This document shows, one piece after another, positions 8,915 to 18,154 of a stretch of 64,000 nt of DNA. Source of the DNA: Actinomycetes bacterium (lineage in GTDB: Bacteria > Actinomycetota > Acidimicrobiia > Acidimicrobiales > RAAP-2); NCBI GenBank assembly GCA_021823525.1, contig JAKANY010000008.1, forward strand, positions 1 through 64,000. The letters are read 5' to 3'. Below the pieces are notes generated by a model. That model was given only the letters and a program-made list of their open reading frames with translations, was not told the origin of the DNA and ran no database searches. The position numbers were made by a program, and so were the translations under genes. How positions within the stretch are numbered: position 1 is the stretch's first letter; each line of letters starts with the position of its first letter.

Positions 8915-10176
8915 CGCGGGTGTCGCGCCTGCGGGTGCGGGGCATCGGCGCCTTCAACGTCCTGCTGGGGCTGGCGACGGCGCTGGGCTTCGGGCTGGCC
9001 AGCGGGTGGAAGGCGCGCTCCTCGCTGACCTTCAACCCCGTCGACCTGAGCGCGTCGGCCCCCTGGCACGTGGGCACGCTCACCCTGGCCACCGCCCCCG
9101 CGGACCTGGTGCTCGGCCTGGTGATGGTGGCGCTCGGCGTCGAGCTGTGGATCCGCGTCCCCACGCGCGGGGTGATGGCGCGCTTCGGCGGCGTGGCGGT
9201 GGTCTTCTTCCTCGCGCTGCTGCTGTGGGCCGTGCGCACCACGGGGCCCGCACCCATCAACTTCGTCAACGTCACCGCGGTGCTCGTGGGGGCGTCGGCC
9301 CTCACGATGGTGCTGATCTTCGGCTCGCTGTCGGGGGTCCTGTGCGAGCGCGCGGGCGTGGTCAACATCGCCATCGAGGGCCAGTTCATCGGCGGGGCCT
9401 TCGTGGGCTCGATGGTGGCGTCCACGACCCACGACTTCTTCTTCGCGGCGATCGCCGGGGGCGCCGTGGGCGGCCTGCTCGGCCTGATCCTGGCCTTCCT
9501 GTCGCTGCGCTACCTCTCGGACCAGATCATCGTGGGCGTCGTGCTGGTCACGATGCTCTCGGGGCTCTCGTCCTACCTGAACCTGCAGGTGCTGACCCCG
9601 TTCCCCCAGTACAACACGGGGAACCTGGCCCCCAACCTGCCGATCCCCCTGCTCACCAAGATCCCGGTGCTCGGCCCGGTGCTCTTCGACCAGACCGGCT
9701 TCTTCTACCTGATGATCCTGCTGGTCGCGGTGGTCAGCTTCGGGCTGTTCCAGACGCGCTGGGGCCTGCGCGTGCGCGCCGTGGGCGAGCACCCCCAGGC
9801 AGCGGCGACCGTGGGCATCCGGGTGGTGGGCGTGCGCTACGCCAACGTGATCCTGGGCGGGGTCGTCGCGGGGTTCGGGGGCGTCGCCTTCATGGCCTCC
9901 CAGGGGCAGTTCCAGCCCGGCTACACCTCGGGCCTCGGGTACATCGCCCTGGCCGCCCTGATCTTCGGCCGGTGGCGCCCCTCGGGAGCCGTCGTGGCCT
10001 CGATCATCTTCGGCCTCTCGCTCTACCTCTCCTACAACCTGCAGACCTTCCAGGTCCCGGTCTCGACCGAGGTCCTGGGCATGGTCCCCTACCTCATCAC
10101 CATCGCGGTCGTCTCGGGGCTGATCGGCCGGGTGCGCCCGCCCGCCGCCGACGGCGTCCCCTACCGGCGCGACTGA
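8911..10176 (+). CDS. ABC importer permease 2 (BPD_transp_2 family)
   Basis: Second membrane subunit of the nucleoside importer, 421 residues, multi-pass. It has LSGVLCERAGVVNIAIEGQF near residue 145, the equivalent of FNIGANGQ in permease 1, and the EAA-like loop GEHPQAAATVGIRV. It starts at GTG 8911 within the GTGA overlap with permease 1. An N-terminal extra hydrophobic segment precedes the conserved core, as in NupQ-type proteins. It converges on psuK, whose stop lies inside this gene's last codons (16-bp overlap). Confidence 0.92.
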   Translation: MTRVSRLRVRGIGAFNVLLGLATALGFGLASGWKARSSLTFNPVDLSASAPWHVGTLTLATAPADLVLGLVMVALGVELWIRVPTRGVMARFGGVAVVFFLALLLWAVRTTGPAPINFVNVTAVLVGASALTMVLIFGSLSGVLCERAGVVNIAIEGQFIGGAFVGSMVASTTHDFFFAAIAGGAVGGLLGLILAFLSLRYLSDQIIVGVVLVTMLSGLSSYLNLQVLTPFPQYNTGNLAPNLPIPLLTKIPVLGPVLFDQTGFFYLMILLVAVVSFGLFQTRWGLRVRAVGEHPQAAATVGIRVVGVRYANVILGGVVAGFGGVAFMASQGQFQPGYTSGLGYIALAALIFGRWRPSGAVVASIIFGLSLYLSYNLQTFQVPVSTEVLGMVPYLITIAVVSGLIGRVRPPAADGVPYRRD

Positions 10177-11045
10177 GCCCCCGGGCCCAGCACCCCGACG
10201 GTCGCCGCCGCGGCGGCCATCGCCGCGGCCAGGCACGCGGCCAGCGGGTCCCCGCGCAGGCGCGCGTCCAGGTAGCCGGCCGTGGCCGCGTCCCCGGCGC
10301 CCGTCGTGTCCAAGGCGTGAACCGCGCGCGCCGGTGCGCGCGCCTCCTCGGGCCCGCGGCGCGCGATCGCCCCGGCAGCCCCCCGGGTCACGACGACCTC
10401 CCGGTAGCGCGCGGCGAGGGTCGCCAGGGCCCCCTCGAGCGCGCCGCCCCCCACCAGCTCGGCCTCCTCCTCGTTGGCGAAGAGCAGCCCGGCGTCTGGG
10501 GTCGCCGCGAGGAAGGCCGCGGCGCCGACCTCGCGCCACGGGGCGACCGAGCAGACGTCGACCGACGTGGCGACGCCCCGGCGCGCCGCCGCCCGCAGCG
10601 CCTCCACGCCCACCGGCCGGGTCGCCGGGTCGACCAGCGTGTAGCCCGAGACGTGGAGGTGCTCGAGGGGCTCGGCGAGCGCCGCCGCGACGTGGGACGC
10701 GCGCAGCGCGCTCAGCGCGCCGCGGCTCGTGCGCATGGCGCGCTGGCCGTCGGGCTCGATGAGCGCGACGACGACGCCGGTGGGCTCGTCGACCTCGACC
10801 AGCGCGGCGCGCACGCCCGCGGCCTCCAGCTCCTCGCGCACCATCCGCCCCGCGAGGTCGCGCCCGATCGCCCCGACGAAGGTGACGTCGTGGCCCCGCG
10901 CCGCCAGGTGCGTGGCGATGGTCGCGGCCGAGCCCCCGCGGCCGAGCCGCACCTGGGCGGGCGTGTCGCTGGTGGGCGCGACCGGGCCCAGGGCGCGCAC
11001 CGCGACATCGAGGACCGCGTCGCCCAGGACGGCGACGCGGCTCAC
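10161..11045 (-). CDS. psuK: PfkB-family carbohydrate kinase, probable pseudouridine kinase
   Basis: Probably phosphorylates pseudouridine to pseudouridine-5'-phosphate, the substrate of the overlapping psuG product. 294 residues in ribokinase fold: the N-terminal VAVLGDAVLDVAV strand, the GRGGSAATIATHLAARG substrate loop, and the C-terminal anion-hole and catalytic motif DTTGAGDAATAGY. It starts at GTG 11045, overlapping the psuG stop by GTGA. PfkB members are hard to assign by sequence alone, so ribokinase or another nucleoside kinase is possible, but adjacency to psuG makes PsuK the best reading. Confidence 0.8.
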   Translation of the reverse strand: MSRVAVLGDAVLDVAVRALGPVAPTSDTPAQVRLGRGGSAATIATHLAARGHDVTFVGAIGRDLAGRMVREELEAAGVRAALVEVDEPTGVVVALIEPDGQRAMRTSRGALSALRASHVAAALAEPLEHLHVSGYTLVDPATRPVGVEALRAAARRGVATSVDVCSVAPWREVGAAAFLAATPDAGLLFANEEEAELVGGGALEGALATLAARYREVVVTRGAAGAIARRGPEEARAPARAVHALDTTGAGDAATAGYLDARLRGDPLAACLAAAMAAAAATVGVLGPGAQSRR

Positions 11046-11968
11046 GAGAGCGCGGCCAGGGCGACGGCGACCTCGCCGGCCACGCGCGCGTTGGCCACGA
11101 CCAGGTCGCGGTTGGTCGCCACGGACGCCCCGCCGGTGCGCTCGGCGAAGCTCGCCAGCAGCGCGGGCGTGACCGCCTTGCCCGTGACCCCGGTGCGGCG
11201 GGCCTCGTCGAGGGCCGCCGCCACCGCGGCGTCGTGGAGCTCGGCGTCGAGCTCGCTGGCCGCCGCGACCGGGTGGGCCAGCAGCCAGCCACTGGGGCTG
11301 AAGGCGCGGTGCGCGGCGAAGGCGCGTGCCGCCTCCTCGGGCGTGGCCACTGCCCACTCCAGCGCGAATCCGGCGTCGCGCCGGTAGAAGCCGGGGAACC
11401 GGTCGGTCTGGTAGCCCACGACGGGCACGCCCAGCGAGTCCAGGCGCTCGAGGGTCGCCCCGACGTCGAGGATCGACTTGACGCCCGAGGCCACCACCAG
11501 CACGGGCGTGCGCGCGAGCGTGGCCAGGTCGGCCGACTCGTCGAAGGTCGTCGCCGCGTCGCGGTGCACCCCGCCCAGGCCCCCGGTGGCCATGACGGCG
11601 ATGCCCACGCGGTGGGCGACGGCGATCGTGCCCGCGACGGTCGTCGCCCCGTCCAGGCCGCGGGCCGCGGCCAGGCCGAGGTCGCGCGCCGAGAGCTTGG
11701 CCACCTCGCGGCCCGGATCGGCCAGGGCGGCCAGGTCGGCCGCGCTGAGGCCCGCCACCACGCGCCCCTCGCGCACCCCGATCGTCGCGGGCACCGCGCC
11801 GGCCGCGCGCACCGCCGCCTCGCAGTCGGCGGCCACCTCGAGGTTGAGGGGTGCGGGCAGGCCGTGGGCCACGATCGTCGTCTCGAGGGCCACGACCGGG
11901 CGCCCCGCCGCCAGGGCCGCGGCCACCTCGGGGCTCACCGCCACGTCACCGCGCCAGGAGTCGCTCAC
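11042..11968 (-). CDS. psuG: Pseudouridine-5'-phosphate glycosidase
   Basis: Cleaves pseudouridine-5'-phosphate to uracil and ribose-5-phosphate. The 308 residues match the family closely: VALETTIVAHGLPAPLN with the catalytic Glu near residue 29, TIGVREGRVVAGL, VMATGGLGGVHRDAATTFDESADL, and SGVKSILDVGATLERL with the Schiff-base lysine. The GTG start at 11968 has a TACACT -10 box (11976-11981) 7 nt upstream and no SD, so it is probably leaderless. This -10 overlaps the one serving cdd on the other strand. Co-transcribed with psuK. Confidence 0.95.
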   Translation of the reverse strand: MSDSWRGDVAVSPEVAAALAAGRPVVALETTIVAHGLPAPLNLEVAADCEAAVRAAGAVPATIGVREGRVVAGLSAADLAALADPGREVAKLSARDLGLAAARGLDGATTVAGTIAVAHRVGIAVMATGGLGGVHRDAATTFDESADLATLARTPVLVVASGVKSILDVGATLERLDSLGVPVVGYQTDRFPGFYRRDAGFALEWAVATPEEAARAFAAHRAFSPSGWLLAHPVAAASELDAELHDAAVAAALDEARRTGVTGKAVTPALLASFAERTGGASVATNRDLVVANARVAGEVAVALAALS

Positions 11969-11975
11969 GGGCCGA

Positions 11976-11985
11976 AGTGTACTGT
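11976..11985. promoter_or_regulatory. Overlapping divergent -10 boxes of psuG and cdd
   Basis: Plus strand TACTGT (11980-11985) is 6 nt before the cdd ATG. Minus strand TACACT (11981 to 11976) is 7 nt before the psuG GTG. The two hexamers share the central TA, so only one polymerase can open here at a time and both messages would be leaderless. Confidence 0.6.
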
Positions 11986-11991
11986 GGGCCG

Positions 11992-12426
11992 ATGAGCGAG
12001 CCGACCCCCGACGCCGGCGCGTCCGGCGTCGACTGGGCGACGCTGCGCGCGCACGCCGCGGCGGCCGCGGCGCGCGCCTACGCGCCCTACTCCCACGTCC
12101 ACGTCGGGGCGGCCGCCTGGACCGCGTCGGGCGATCTCGTCGAGGGGTCCAACGTCGAGAACGCCAGCTACGGCCTGACCCTGTGCGCCGAGTGCGGCCT
12201 GGTGAGCGACCTCGCCCGGCACGGCGGCGGCCGCCTGGTCGCCGTCAGCGTCCTCGCGGGCGACGGCGCGCCGCTGGCTCCCTGCGGGAGGTGCCGCCAG
12301 CTGCTCTTCGAGCACGGCGGGGCCGCCCTGCTGGTCGACGACGGCACGCCCGTCCCGCGCCAGCGTCTCGGTGACCTCCTGCCCGGGGCCTTCGGTCCCG
12401 ACGACCTGGAGACGCGCCGGTCGTGA
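11992..12426 (+). CDS. cdd: Cytidine deaminase
   Basis: Zinc enzyme converting cytidine and deoxycytidine to uridine and deoxyuridine. 144 residues, homotetrameric type. YAPYSHVHVGAA is followed by NVENASYG, then CAEC (Cys65, proton-shuttle Glu67) and PCGRC (Cys98, Cys101), which complete the zinc site. The ATG at 11992 sits 6 nt after a TACTGT -10 box and has no SD, so it is leaderless. The stop overlaps the deoA GTG (GTGA), giving a cdd-deoA operon that would turn deoxycytidine into uracil plus deoxyribose-1-phosphate. Confidence 0.96.
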   Translation: MSEPTPDAGASGVDWATLRAHAAAAAARAYAPYSHVHVGAAAWTASGDLVEGSNVENASYGLTLCAECGLVSDLARHGGGRLVAVSVLAGDGAPLAPCGRCRQLLFEHGGAALLVDDGTPVPRQRLGDLLPGAFGPDDLETRRS

Positions 12427-13709
12427 GCTTCGACGCGGTCGAGCTGATCCGGGCCAAGCGCGACGGCGCGGCGCTCGGCGACGACGCCATCGACTGGCTG
12501 CTCACCCAGTACCCGGGGGGCGCGGTGGCCGACGAGCAGATGGCCGCGCTGCTGATGGCCATCGTCTTTCGCGGCCTGGACCCCCGCGAGCTGCGCACGT
12601 GGACCGACGCGATGATCGCCTCGGGCGAGCGCCTCGACCTGCGCGGCCTGGATCGGCCCACCGTCGACAAGCACTCCACGGGAGGCGTGGGCGACAAGAT
12701 CTCGCTGATCCTCGCGCCGCTCGTCGCGGCCTGCGGCGCCGCGGTCCCCCAGCTCTCGGGCCGCGGCCTGGGGCACACCGGCGGCACGCTCGACAAGCTC
12801 GAGGCGATCCCTGGCTGGCGCGCCACGCTCTCCCCCGACGAGATCCGCCGCCAGCTCGACGAGGTCGGCGCGGTGGTGTGCGCGGCGGGCGGCACCCTGG
12901 CGCCGGTGGACCGCGCGCTCTACGCGCTGCGCGACGTGACCGGGACCGTCGAGTCGATCCCGCTGATCGCCTCGTCGATCATGTCCAAGAAGATCGCCGA
13001 GGGGACCCAGGCCCTGGTGCTCGACGTCAAAGTCGGGCGCGGCGCCTTCCTGGGGGACCAGGAGCGGGCCCGCGAGCTGGCCGCGACCATGGTGCGCCTC
13101 GGTGCCGACCACGGCGTGCGCACCCTGGCCCAGCTCACGGCGATGGACCGGCCCCTGGGGCGCGCCGTGGGCAACGCCCTCGAGGTCGTCGAGTCCGTCG
13201 AGGTCCTGCGCGGCGGCGGGCCCGCCGATGTGCGCGCGCTCACGCTGGCCCTGGCCGCGCTCATGCTCGAGGCCGTGGGGATCGTGGCCGACCCCGCTGC
13301 GGCCCTCGACGACGGCTCGGCCTACGCGACCTGGCGCGCGATGATCGCGGCCCAGGGCGGCGACCCGGACGCGCCGCTGCCCGTCGCCGTGCGGCGCACG
13401 ACGATCCTCGCCGCCCGACCCGGCGTCGTGGCCGCGCTGGACGCGCGCGCGATCGGCGTGGCCGCGTGGCGCGCGGGCGCCGGCCGCGCCCGCAAGGAGG
13501 ACTCGGTGAGCGCGGGGGCCGGCGTGCGGATCCTCGTCGCGCGCGGTGAGGAGGTCGCCGCGGGCCAGCCGCTGCTCGAGATCCTGGCCGACGACGACGA
13601 CCACCTCGCCCACGCGCGCGCCGCGGCCGCCGACGCGGTGGCTCTCGGCGACGAGCCCGCGGCGCAGCTCCCCCTGCTGCTGGATCGCGTCGACCAGGCC
13701 ACGCACTAG
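12423..13709 (+). CDS. deoA: Thymidine (pyrimidine nucleoside) phosphorylase
   Basis: Phosphorolysis of thymidine, deoxyuridine and probably uridine to base plus pentose-1-phosphate. 428 residues of the NP-II family. It has the signature SGRGLGHTGGTLDKLEAIPG near residues 117-136, VDKHSTGGVGDKISL in the phosphate-binding loop, SIMSKKIAEGTQALVLDVK, and a C-terminal PYNP domain with GAGRARKEDSVSAGAGV. GTG start within the GTGA overlap with cdd. Its TAG stop is also the first three bases of the add -10 box. Confidence 0.95.
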   Translation: MSFDAVELIRAKRDGAALGDDAIDWLLTQYPGGAVADEQMAALLMAIVFRGLDPRELRTWTDAMIASGERLDLRGLDRPTVDKHSTGGVGDKISLILAPLVAACGAAVPQLSGRGLGHTGGTLDKLEAIPGWRATLSPDEIRRQLDEVGAVVCAAGGTLAPVDRALYALRDVTGTVESIPLIASSIMSKKIAEGTQALVLDVKVGRGAFLGDQERARELAATMVRLGADHGVRTLAQLTAMDRPLGRAVGNALEVVESVEVLRGGGPADVRALTLALAALMLEAVGIVADPAAALDDGSAYATWRAMIAAQGGDPDAPLPVAVRRTTILAARPGVVAALDARAIGVAAWRAGAGRARKEDSVSAGAGVRILVARGEEVAAGQPLLEILADDDDHLAHARAAAADAVALGDEPAAQLPLLLDRVDQATH

Positions 13710-13712
13710 CCT
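13707..13712 (+). promoter_or_regulatory. -10 box of add (leaderless), embedded in the deoA stop
   Basis: TAGCCT with 6 nt (GTCGCC) to the ATG at 13719. The first three bases are the deoA stop codon. Confidence 0.55.
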
Positions 13713-13718
13713 GTCGCC

Positions 13719-14837
13719 ATGCCGGGCCCGGTCCTCACGCGCGAGCTGCTGGTGCAGGCGCCCAAGGTGTTGCTCCACGACCACCTCGACGGCGGGCTGC
13801 GACCCGCGACGGTCCTCGAGCTGGCCGCCGAGTGCGGCTACGACGGGCTGCCCACACGTGACGCCGACGCCCTGGCGGCCTGGTTCGTGGCCGACGCCCC
13901 CGGCGGGGACCTGGTGCGCTACCTCGAGGGCTTCGCCCACACCACCGCGGTCATGCAGCGCCGCGAGCACCTCGAGCGCGTGGCCGCCGAGTGCGCCCTC
14001 GACCTGGCCCGCGACGGCGTCGTCTACGCCGAGGTGCGCTTCGCCCCCGAGCTGCACACCCGCGAGGGCCTCTCCCTCGACCAGGTGGTCACGGCGGTCC
14101 TGACGGGCCTGGCCCGCGGCACCGCCGACGCGCGGCGCGAGGGCCGCGCCATCATCGTGCGCACGATCCTGTCGGCCATGCGCCAAGCGGCGCTCTCCGA
14201 GACGATCGCCGCGCTGGCGGGCGCGCGACGCGACGAGGGCGTGTGCGGCTTCGACATCGCCGGGCCCGAGGACGGCTTCCCACCCACCCGTCACCTACGC
14301 GCCTTCCAGATGGTCAAGCGCGACAACTTCCACATGACCATCCACGCCGGCGAGGCCTTCGGGCTCCCCTCGATCTGGGAGGCCCTCCAGTTCTGCGACG
14401 CGGAGCGCCTGGGCCACGGCGTGCGCATCATCGACGACATCACCAACGTCGACGGCGAGTACCGCCTGGGCCGGCTGGCCAACTACGTCCGGGACCGCCG
14501 CATCCCCCTCGAGGTGTGCCCCACCTCCAACGTCCACACGGGCGTCGCCCCCTCGGTCGCGGCCCACCCCATCGAGCTGCTGCGCCAGCTGCGCTTCCGC
14601 GTCACGGTCAACACCGACAACCGGCTCATGAGCGGCACCTCGCTGTCGGCCGAGATCGCCGCCGGCGTCGCCGCCTTCGGCTGGACGCTCGCGGACGTCG
14701 AGTGGCTCACGCTCAACGCCGCGAAGAGCGCCTTCTTCCCCTTCGACCAGCGCCTGGCGCTGATCGACGGCGTCATCAAGCCCGGCTACGCCGCGCTGCG
14801 CGCCCCCGAGCCCCTCAGCGCGGGTCCGCGGGCGTGA
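13719..14837 (+). CDS. add: Adenosine deaminase
   Basis: Converts adenosine and deoxyadenosine to inosine and deoxyinosine, feeding the purine nucleoside phosphorylase encoded downstream. 372 residues in a TIM-barrel. Metal ligands are in LLHDHLDGG (His20, His22) and TIHAGEAFG, with the catalytic region ERLGHGVRI. The C-terminal Asp motif reads [11 protein letters not shown], the form typical of actinobacterial Add rather than NTDDP. Leaderless by the TAGCCT-N6-ATG arrangement. The last 23 bp overlap the convergent phosphosugar mutase gene. Confidence 0.95.
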   Translation: MPGPVLTRELLVQAPKVLLHDHLDGGLRPATVLELAAECGYDGLPTRDADALAAWFVADAPGGDLVRYLEGFAHTTAVMQRREHLERVAAECALDLARDGVVYAEVRFAPELHTREGLSLDQVVTAVLTGLARGTADARREGRAIIVRTILSAMRQAALSETIAALAGARRDEGVCGFDIAGPEDGFPPTRHLRAFQMVKRDNFHMTIHAGEAFGLPSIWEALQFCDAERLGHGVRIIDDITNVDGEYRLGRLANYVRDRRIPLEVCPTSNVHTGVAPSVAAHPIELLRQLRFRVTVNTDNRLMSGTSLSAEIAAGVAAFGWTLADVEWLTLNAAKSAFFPFDQRLALIDGVIKPGYAALRAPEPLSAGPRA

Positions 14838-16494
14838 TCAGGACCGCGACGGCGGCCTCCAGGGCGCCCAGGCGCTCGCGCGCCGCGGCGCGGCGCGTCC
14901 CCAGGGTGGCCCGCGAGCCGGGCTCGCCCACCACCTCGAGGTAGGCCTTGACCTTGGGCTCGGTGCCCGAGGGTCGCACCACCACGCGCGCGCCCGCGAG
15001 CTCGAGCACGACGCCCTCGGTGGGCGGCAGCCCGCCCGCGCCCGCGGCCAGGTCCACCACCGCGCGCACCGCGATCCCGCCCAGCGCGTCGGGCGGCGCG
15101 GCGCGCAGCGACGCGACCACCGCTCCCAGGCGCTCGCGCCCGCCCGGCGCGTCGTCCCGGCGCGCGACCTGGGCGCCCGCGTGCACGCCGAAGCGGTCCT
15201 CCAGGTCGTCGAGCAGGTCCAGCAGGCTGCGGCCCTCGCGCGCGAGGTCCTCGGCCAGGCGTGCGAGCGCCAGCCCGGCCGAGAGGCCGTCCTTGTCGCG
15301 CACCGCCGGGTCGACGGCGTAGCCCAGGGCCTCCTCGTAGCCGAAGCGCAGCTCTCCCGGGTCGGCGGCCCGGGCGATCCACTTGAAGCCCGTCAGGGTC
15401 GTCACGCAGGGGATCCCCGCGTCCGCGGCCAGCGCGGCCAGCAGGCCCGAGGAGACGACCGAGGTCGCCACGACGGCGCCGGGCGCCGACGCGTCGGCCA
15501 GCAGCGCCCACCCGAGCAGCCAGCCCACCTCGTCGCCGCGCAGCGCGCGCCAGCGTCCCGCGTCGGGCACAGCGACGGCCAGGCGGTCGGCGTCGGGGTC
15601 GTTGGCGAGCACCAGGTCCGCGCCGCGCGCGCCGGCCAGCGCCAGGGCGCGATCGAGCGCCCCGGGCTCCTCGGGGTTGGGGAACGGCACCGTCGGGAAC
15701 GCCGGGTCCGGCGCGAACTGCTCGGCCACCACCGCGACGTCGCGGAAGCCCGCCTCGGCCAGCAGCCCCACGAAGGTCGCGCCGCCCACGCCGTGCAGCG
15801 GCGTGTAGACGATCCGCAGGTCGCTCCCGCCCGCGGGGGCGAAGCGCCGCAGGATCCTGGCGCGGTAGGCGGCGAGCACCTCGGGCCCGAGGTAGCGGTG
15901 GGGTCCCGCCGCGCGAGGCGCGCGGGGCACCGCGCCCCCGCGCCTCATCAGCGCCTCGACGCGCTCGTCGTCGGGGGGCACGATCTGCGTGCCCGAGGCG
16001 TCGTAGAGCTTGTAGCCATTGTCGGCGGGCGGGTTGTGGCTGGCGGTGATCATGATCCCGGCCGCCGCGCCCAGCGCGCGTACCGCGTAGGGCACCAGGG
16101 GGGTCGGGCCCGGCTCGGGCCACTCGAGGACCGGCACGCCGGCCCCCAGCAGGACGGCGACCGCCTCGTCGGCGAAGGCCTCCGAGCCGCGCCGGGCGTC
16201 GCGGCCCACCACGACCCCGCGCCGCGCGTCGGCGGGCCCCGCGGCCAGCCACGCGGCCACCGCGGCGGTGGCGCGCGCGACGGTCCGCCGGTTCATGCCC
16301 GCGGGCCCCGCCTCCTCGGGCCCGCGCAGGCCCGCGGTGCCGAAGCGCAGCGGCTCGGCGAAGCGGCGGGCCAGCTCGGTGCGGTCGGTCGCGGCCAAAG
16401 CGGTGAGCTCGGCCCGCTCGTCGTCGTCCGCGCCCGCGAGCCAGGCGGCGAGCTCGTCGTCGAGCGCGTCGCTCCGTCGTCCCGCTCGCCTCAC
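14815..16494 (-). CDS. Phospho-sugar mutase (PGM2/PmmB type), candidate phosphopentomutase
   Basis: Alpha-D-phosphohexomutase superfamily, 559 residues, the long PGM2-like form. Motifs in order: [19 protein letters not shown] (substrate entry), the phosphoserine loop [17 protein letters not shown], metal loop [12 protein letters not shown], sugar-binding GFKWIA and [12 protein letters not shown], and the phosphate site [15 protein letters not shown]2-type enzymes include phosphopentomutases. Its position in the same operon as punA and deoC, with no deoB in view, makes conversion of (deoxy)ribose-1-phosphate to the 5-phosphate the best guess. Phosphomannomutase or phosphoglucomutase activity cannot be excluded. 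GTG start overlaps the punA stop (GTGA). Confidence 0.88.
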   Translation of the reverse strand: MRRAGRRSDALDDELAAWLAGADDDERAELTALAATDRTELARRFAEPLRFGTAGLRGPEEAGPAGMNRRTVARATAAVAAWLAAGPADARRGVVVGRDARRGSEAFADEAVAVLLGAGVPVLEWPEPGPTPLVPYAVRALGAAAGIMITASHNPPADNGYKLYDASGTQIVPPDDERVEALMRRGGAVPRAPRAAGPHRYLGPEVLAAYRARILRRFAPAGGSDLRIVYTPLHGVGGATFVGLLAEAGFRDVAVVAEQFAPDPAFPTVPFPNPEEPGALDRALALAGARGADLVLANDPDADRLAVAVPDAGRWRALRGDEVGWLLGWALLADASAPGAVVATSVVSSGLLAALAADAGIPCVTTLTGFKWIARAADPGELRFGYEEALGYAVDPAVRDKDGLSAGLALARLAEDLAREGRSLLDLLDDLEDRFGVHAGAQVARRDDAPGGRERLGAVVASLRAAPPDALGGIAVRAVVDLAAGAGGLPPTEGVVLELAGARVVVRPSGTEPKVKAYLEVVGEPGSRATLGTRRAAARERLGALEAAVAVLITPADPR

Positions 16495-17306
16495 AGCGCC
16501 GGCACCACGGCGGCCAGCACGTCGCCCAGGGACGCCGCGGCGGCACGGCCGCGCGCCAGCACCTCGGCGTGGTCGAGCACCGCGCCCGCCACCCCGGCCG
16601 CGTAGTTGGTCACCAGCGACAGTCCCAGCACCTCGGCGCCCAGGTGCCGCGCCGCGATCGCCTCGAGCACCGTGGACATGCCCACCAGGCGCGCGCCGGC
16701 GCGCGCCAGCATGGCGATCTCGGCGGGCGTCTCGTAGTGGGGGCCGCGCAGCCCGGCGTAGACGCCGGCCTCGAGGCTGGGCGCGGCCGCGGCGGCGGCC
16801 GCCCGCGCCCGCGCTCCGTACAGGTCGCTCAGGTCCACGAAGCGCGACCCGAAGGGGGCGGGTGGCTCGGGCCCCGACAGCGGCGAGGCGCCCGTGAGGT
16901 TCAGGTGGTCGGTGATCAGGCAGACCACGCCGGGCGCCAGCGCCGGGTCGAGGGACCCGGCGGCGTTGGTCAGCACCACGGTGCGCGCGCCCGCGGCCAC
17001 CAGCGTGCGCACGGGGTGCACCACGGTCGCCGGGTCGTGGCCCTCGTAGAGGTGGACGCGGCCCGACAGCAGCGCGACCACCCGCCCGGCCACGCGCACC
17101 GTGGCCACGCGGCCGTCGTGGCCCGGGACGGTCGGCGCGACGAAGCCCTCGAGGTCGGTCGTGACCACCTCGCTGGTGGGCTGGCCCAGCGCGGCGGCGC
17201 CCTCGCGCCAGCCCGAGCCGAGCACGATGGCCAGGTCGTAGGCGTCCACGCCCGCGCGTGCGCGCAGCGCGTCGGCCGCGCGCTGCGCCCGCGCGAAGGG
17301 CGTCAC
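16491..17306 (-). CDS. punA: Purine nucleoside phosphorylase (trimeric class)
   Basis: Phosphorolysis of inosine, guanosine and deoxy forms to base plus pentose-1-phosphate. 271 residues. It contains LAIVLGSGW (phosphate loop), GRVHLYEGH, LTNAAGSLDP, GLRGPHYETPAEIAML, and the base-recognition region GMSTVLEAIAARH followed by SLVTNYAAGV with the specificity Asn. Length and motifs match class I trimeric PNP. GTG start overlaps the upstream ALDH-like stop by GTGA, and its own stop overlaps the mutase start, so translation is coupled along the operon. Confidence 0.94.
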   Translation of the reverse strand: MTPFARAQRAADALRARAGVDAYDLAIVLGSGWREGAAALGQPTSEVVTTDLEGFVAPTVPGHDGRVATVRVAGRVVALLSGRVHLYEGHDPATVVHPVRTLVAAGARTVVLTNAAGSLDPALAPGVVCLITDHLNLTGASPLSGPEPPAPFGSRFVDLSDLYGARARAAAAAAAPSLEAGVYAGLRGPHYETPAEIAMLARAGARLVGMSTVLEAIAARHLGAEVLGLSLVTNYAAGVAGAVLDHAEVLARGRAAAASLGDVLAAVVPAL

Positions 17307-18154
17307 GCGCCCACCGTGTGCCAGACCGTCGTGGTGTCCACGAACGCGCGCAGGCGCCGCAGCGCGTCGGCGGGCTCGTCGCCCGCCACGCGCGCCAGGA
17401 CCCGCGTGATGCTCTGGGACGCCAGCTCGGCCAGCGGTCCGGGGTCGTCGGCCCCCGTCAGGTCCAGCCCGTCGACGTCCTCGTGGGCCGCGAGGATCGG
17501 ACCCAGCTCCTCGCGCCGCCCGCTGAGCACGTTGACCAGGCCCGCGGGCAGGTCCGCGGTCGCGGTCATCTCGCCGAGCACCAGGGCCGCCAGGCCGAGC
17601 CGCTCACCGACGACCGCGACGACCGCGTTGCCCGTCACCAGCGGCGCGACCAGCGCGTCGACGAGGCCCGTGAGCGAGCCCGCGCACGGGGCGACGACGC
17701 CCACGACGCCCACGGGCACGGGCAGCGAGAAGTTGAAGTAGGGGCCGGCCACCGCATTGGCGCCACCCAGCACCGAGGTCACCTTGTCGGTCCACCCCGC
17801 GTGCCACACCAGGCGGTCGATCCCGGCCGCCACGCTCGCGCGCGCCGGCGCGGGCGCCAGCCCCGCCCCGCGCGCCAGCAAGTCGGCCAGCTCGCCCGCG
17901 CGCGACTCGGCCATCTCGGCCCAGCGGTAGAGGACCTGGCCGCGGTTGTAGGCGCTCGCGCCCCACCAGCCGGGCTGGGCCGCGCGGGCCGCGCGCACGG
18001 CGTCGCGCACGTCCTTGCGCGAGGCGCGCGCCACGTTGGCCAGGAAGGTCCCGTCGGCGGCGGTGACCGGCTCGGAGCGGCCCGACTCGGAGCGCACGAA
18101 GGCGCCCCCGATCACCAGCTTGTAGGTCTTGCGCACGTCGAGTCGCTCAGACAT
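17303..18154 (-). CDS. Non-catalytic aldehyde dehydrogenase-like subunit (ALDH16 C-terminal domain type)
   Basis: 283 residues resembling the first two thirds of an ALDH (YKLVIGGAFVRSESGR, ARASRKDVRDAVRAAR, PVGVVGVVAPCAGSL, LPAGLVNVLSGR). It ends before a catalytic domain would begin: no ELGGK, no active-site Cys motif and no EIFGPV segment. It follows the full-length ALDH gene with an 8-bp overlap. Two-domain ALDH16 proteins carry just such an inactive second domain fused to an active ALDH, so this looks like the split version. It probably forms a complex with the upstream enzyme. A simple truncated pseudogene is less likely, because the frame is clean and both ends overlap neighbouring genes. 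Confidence 0.8.
   Translation of the reverse strand: MSERLDVRKTYKLVIGGAFVRSESGRSEPVTAADGTFLANVARASRKDVRDAVRAARAAQPGWWGASAYNRGQVLYRWAEMAESRAGELADLLARGAGLAPAPARASVAAGIDRLVWHAGWTDKVTSVLGGANAVAGPYFNFSLPVPVGVVGVVAPCAGSLTGLVDALVAPLVTGNAVVAVVGERLGLAALVLGEMTATADLPAGLVNVLSGRREELGPILAAHEDVDGLDLTGADDPGPLAELASQSITRVLARVAGDEPADALRRLRAFVDTTTVWHTVGA

Noticed and set aside
8614..11292. 892-codon antisense frame across permease 2 and psuK
   Set aside because: No recognisable motif; the permease and psuK/psuG reading frames are strongly supported.
17303..18154. Second ALDH gene as a decayed pseudogene
   Set aside because: The frame is intact, overlaps both neighbours in the usual coupled manner, and matches the known non-catalytic ALDH16-type domain.
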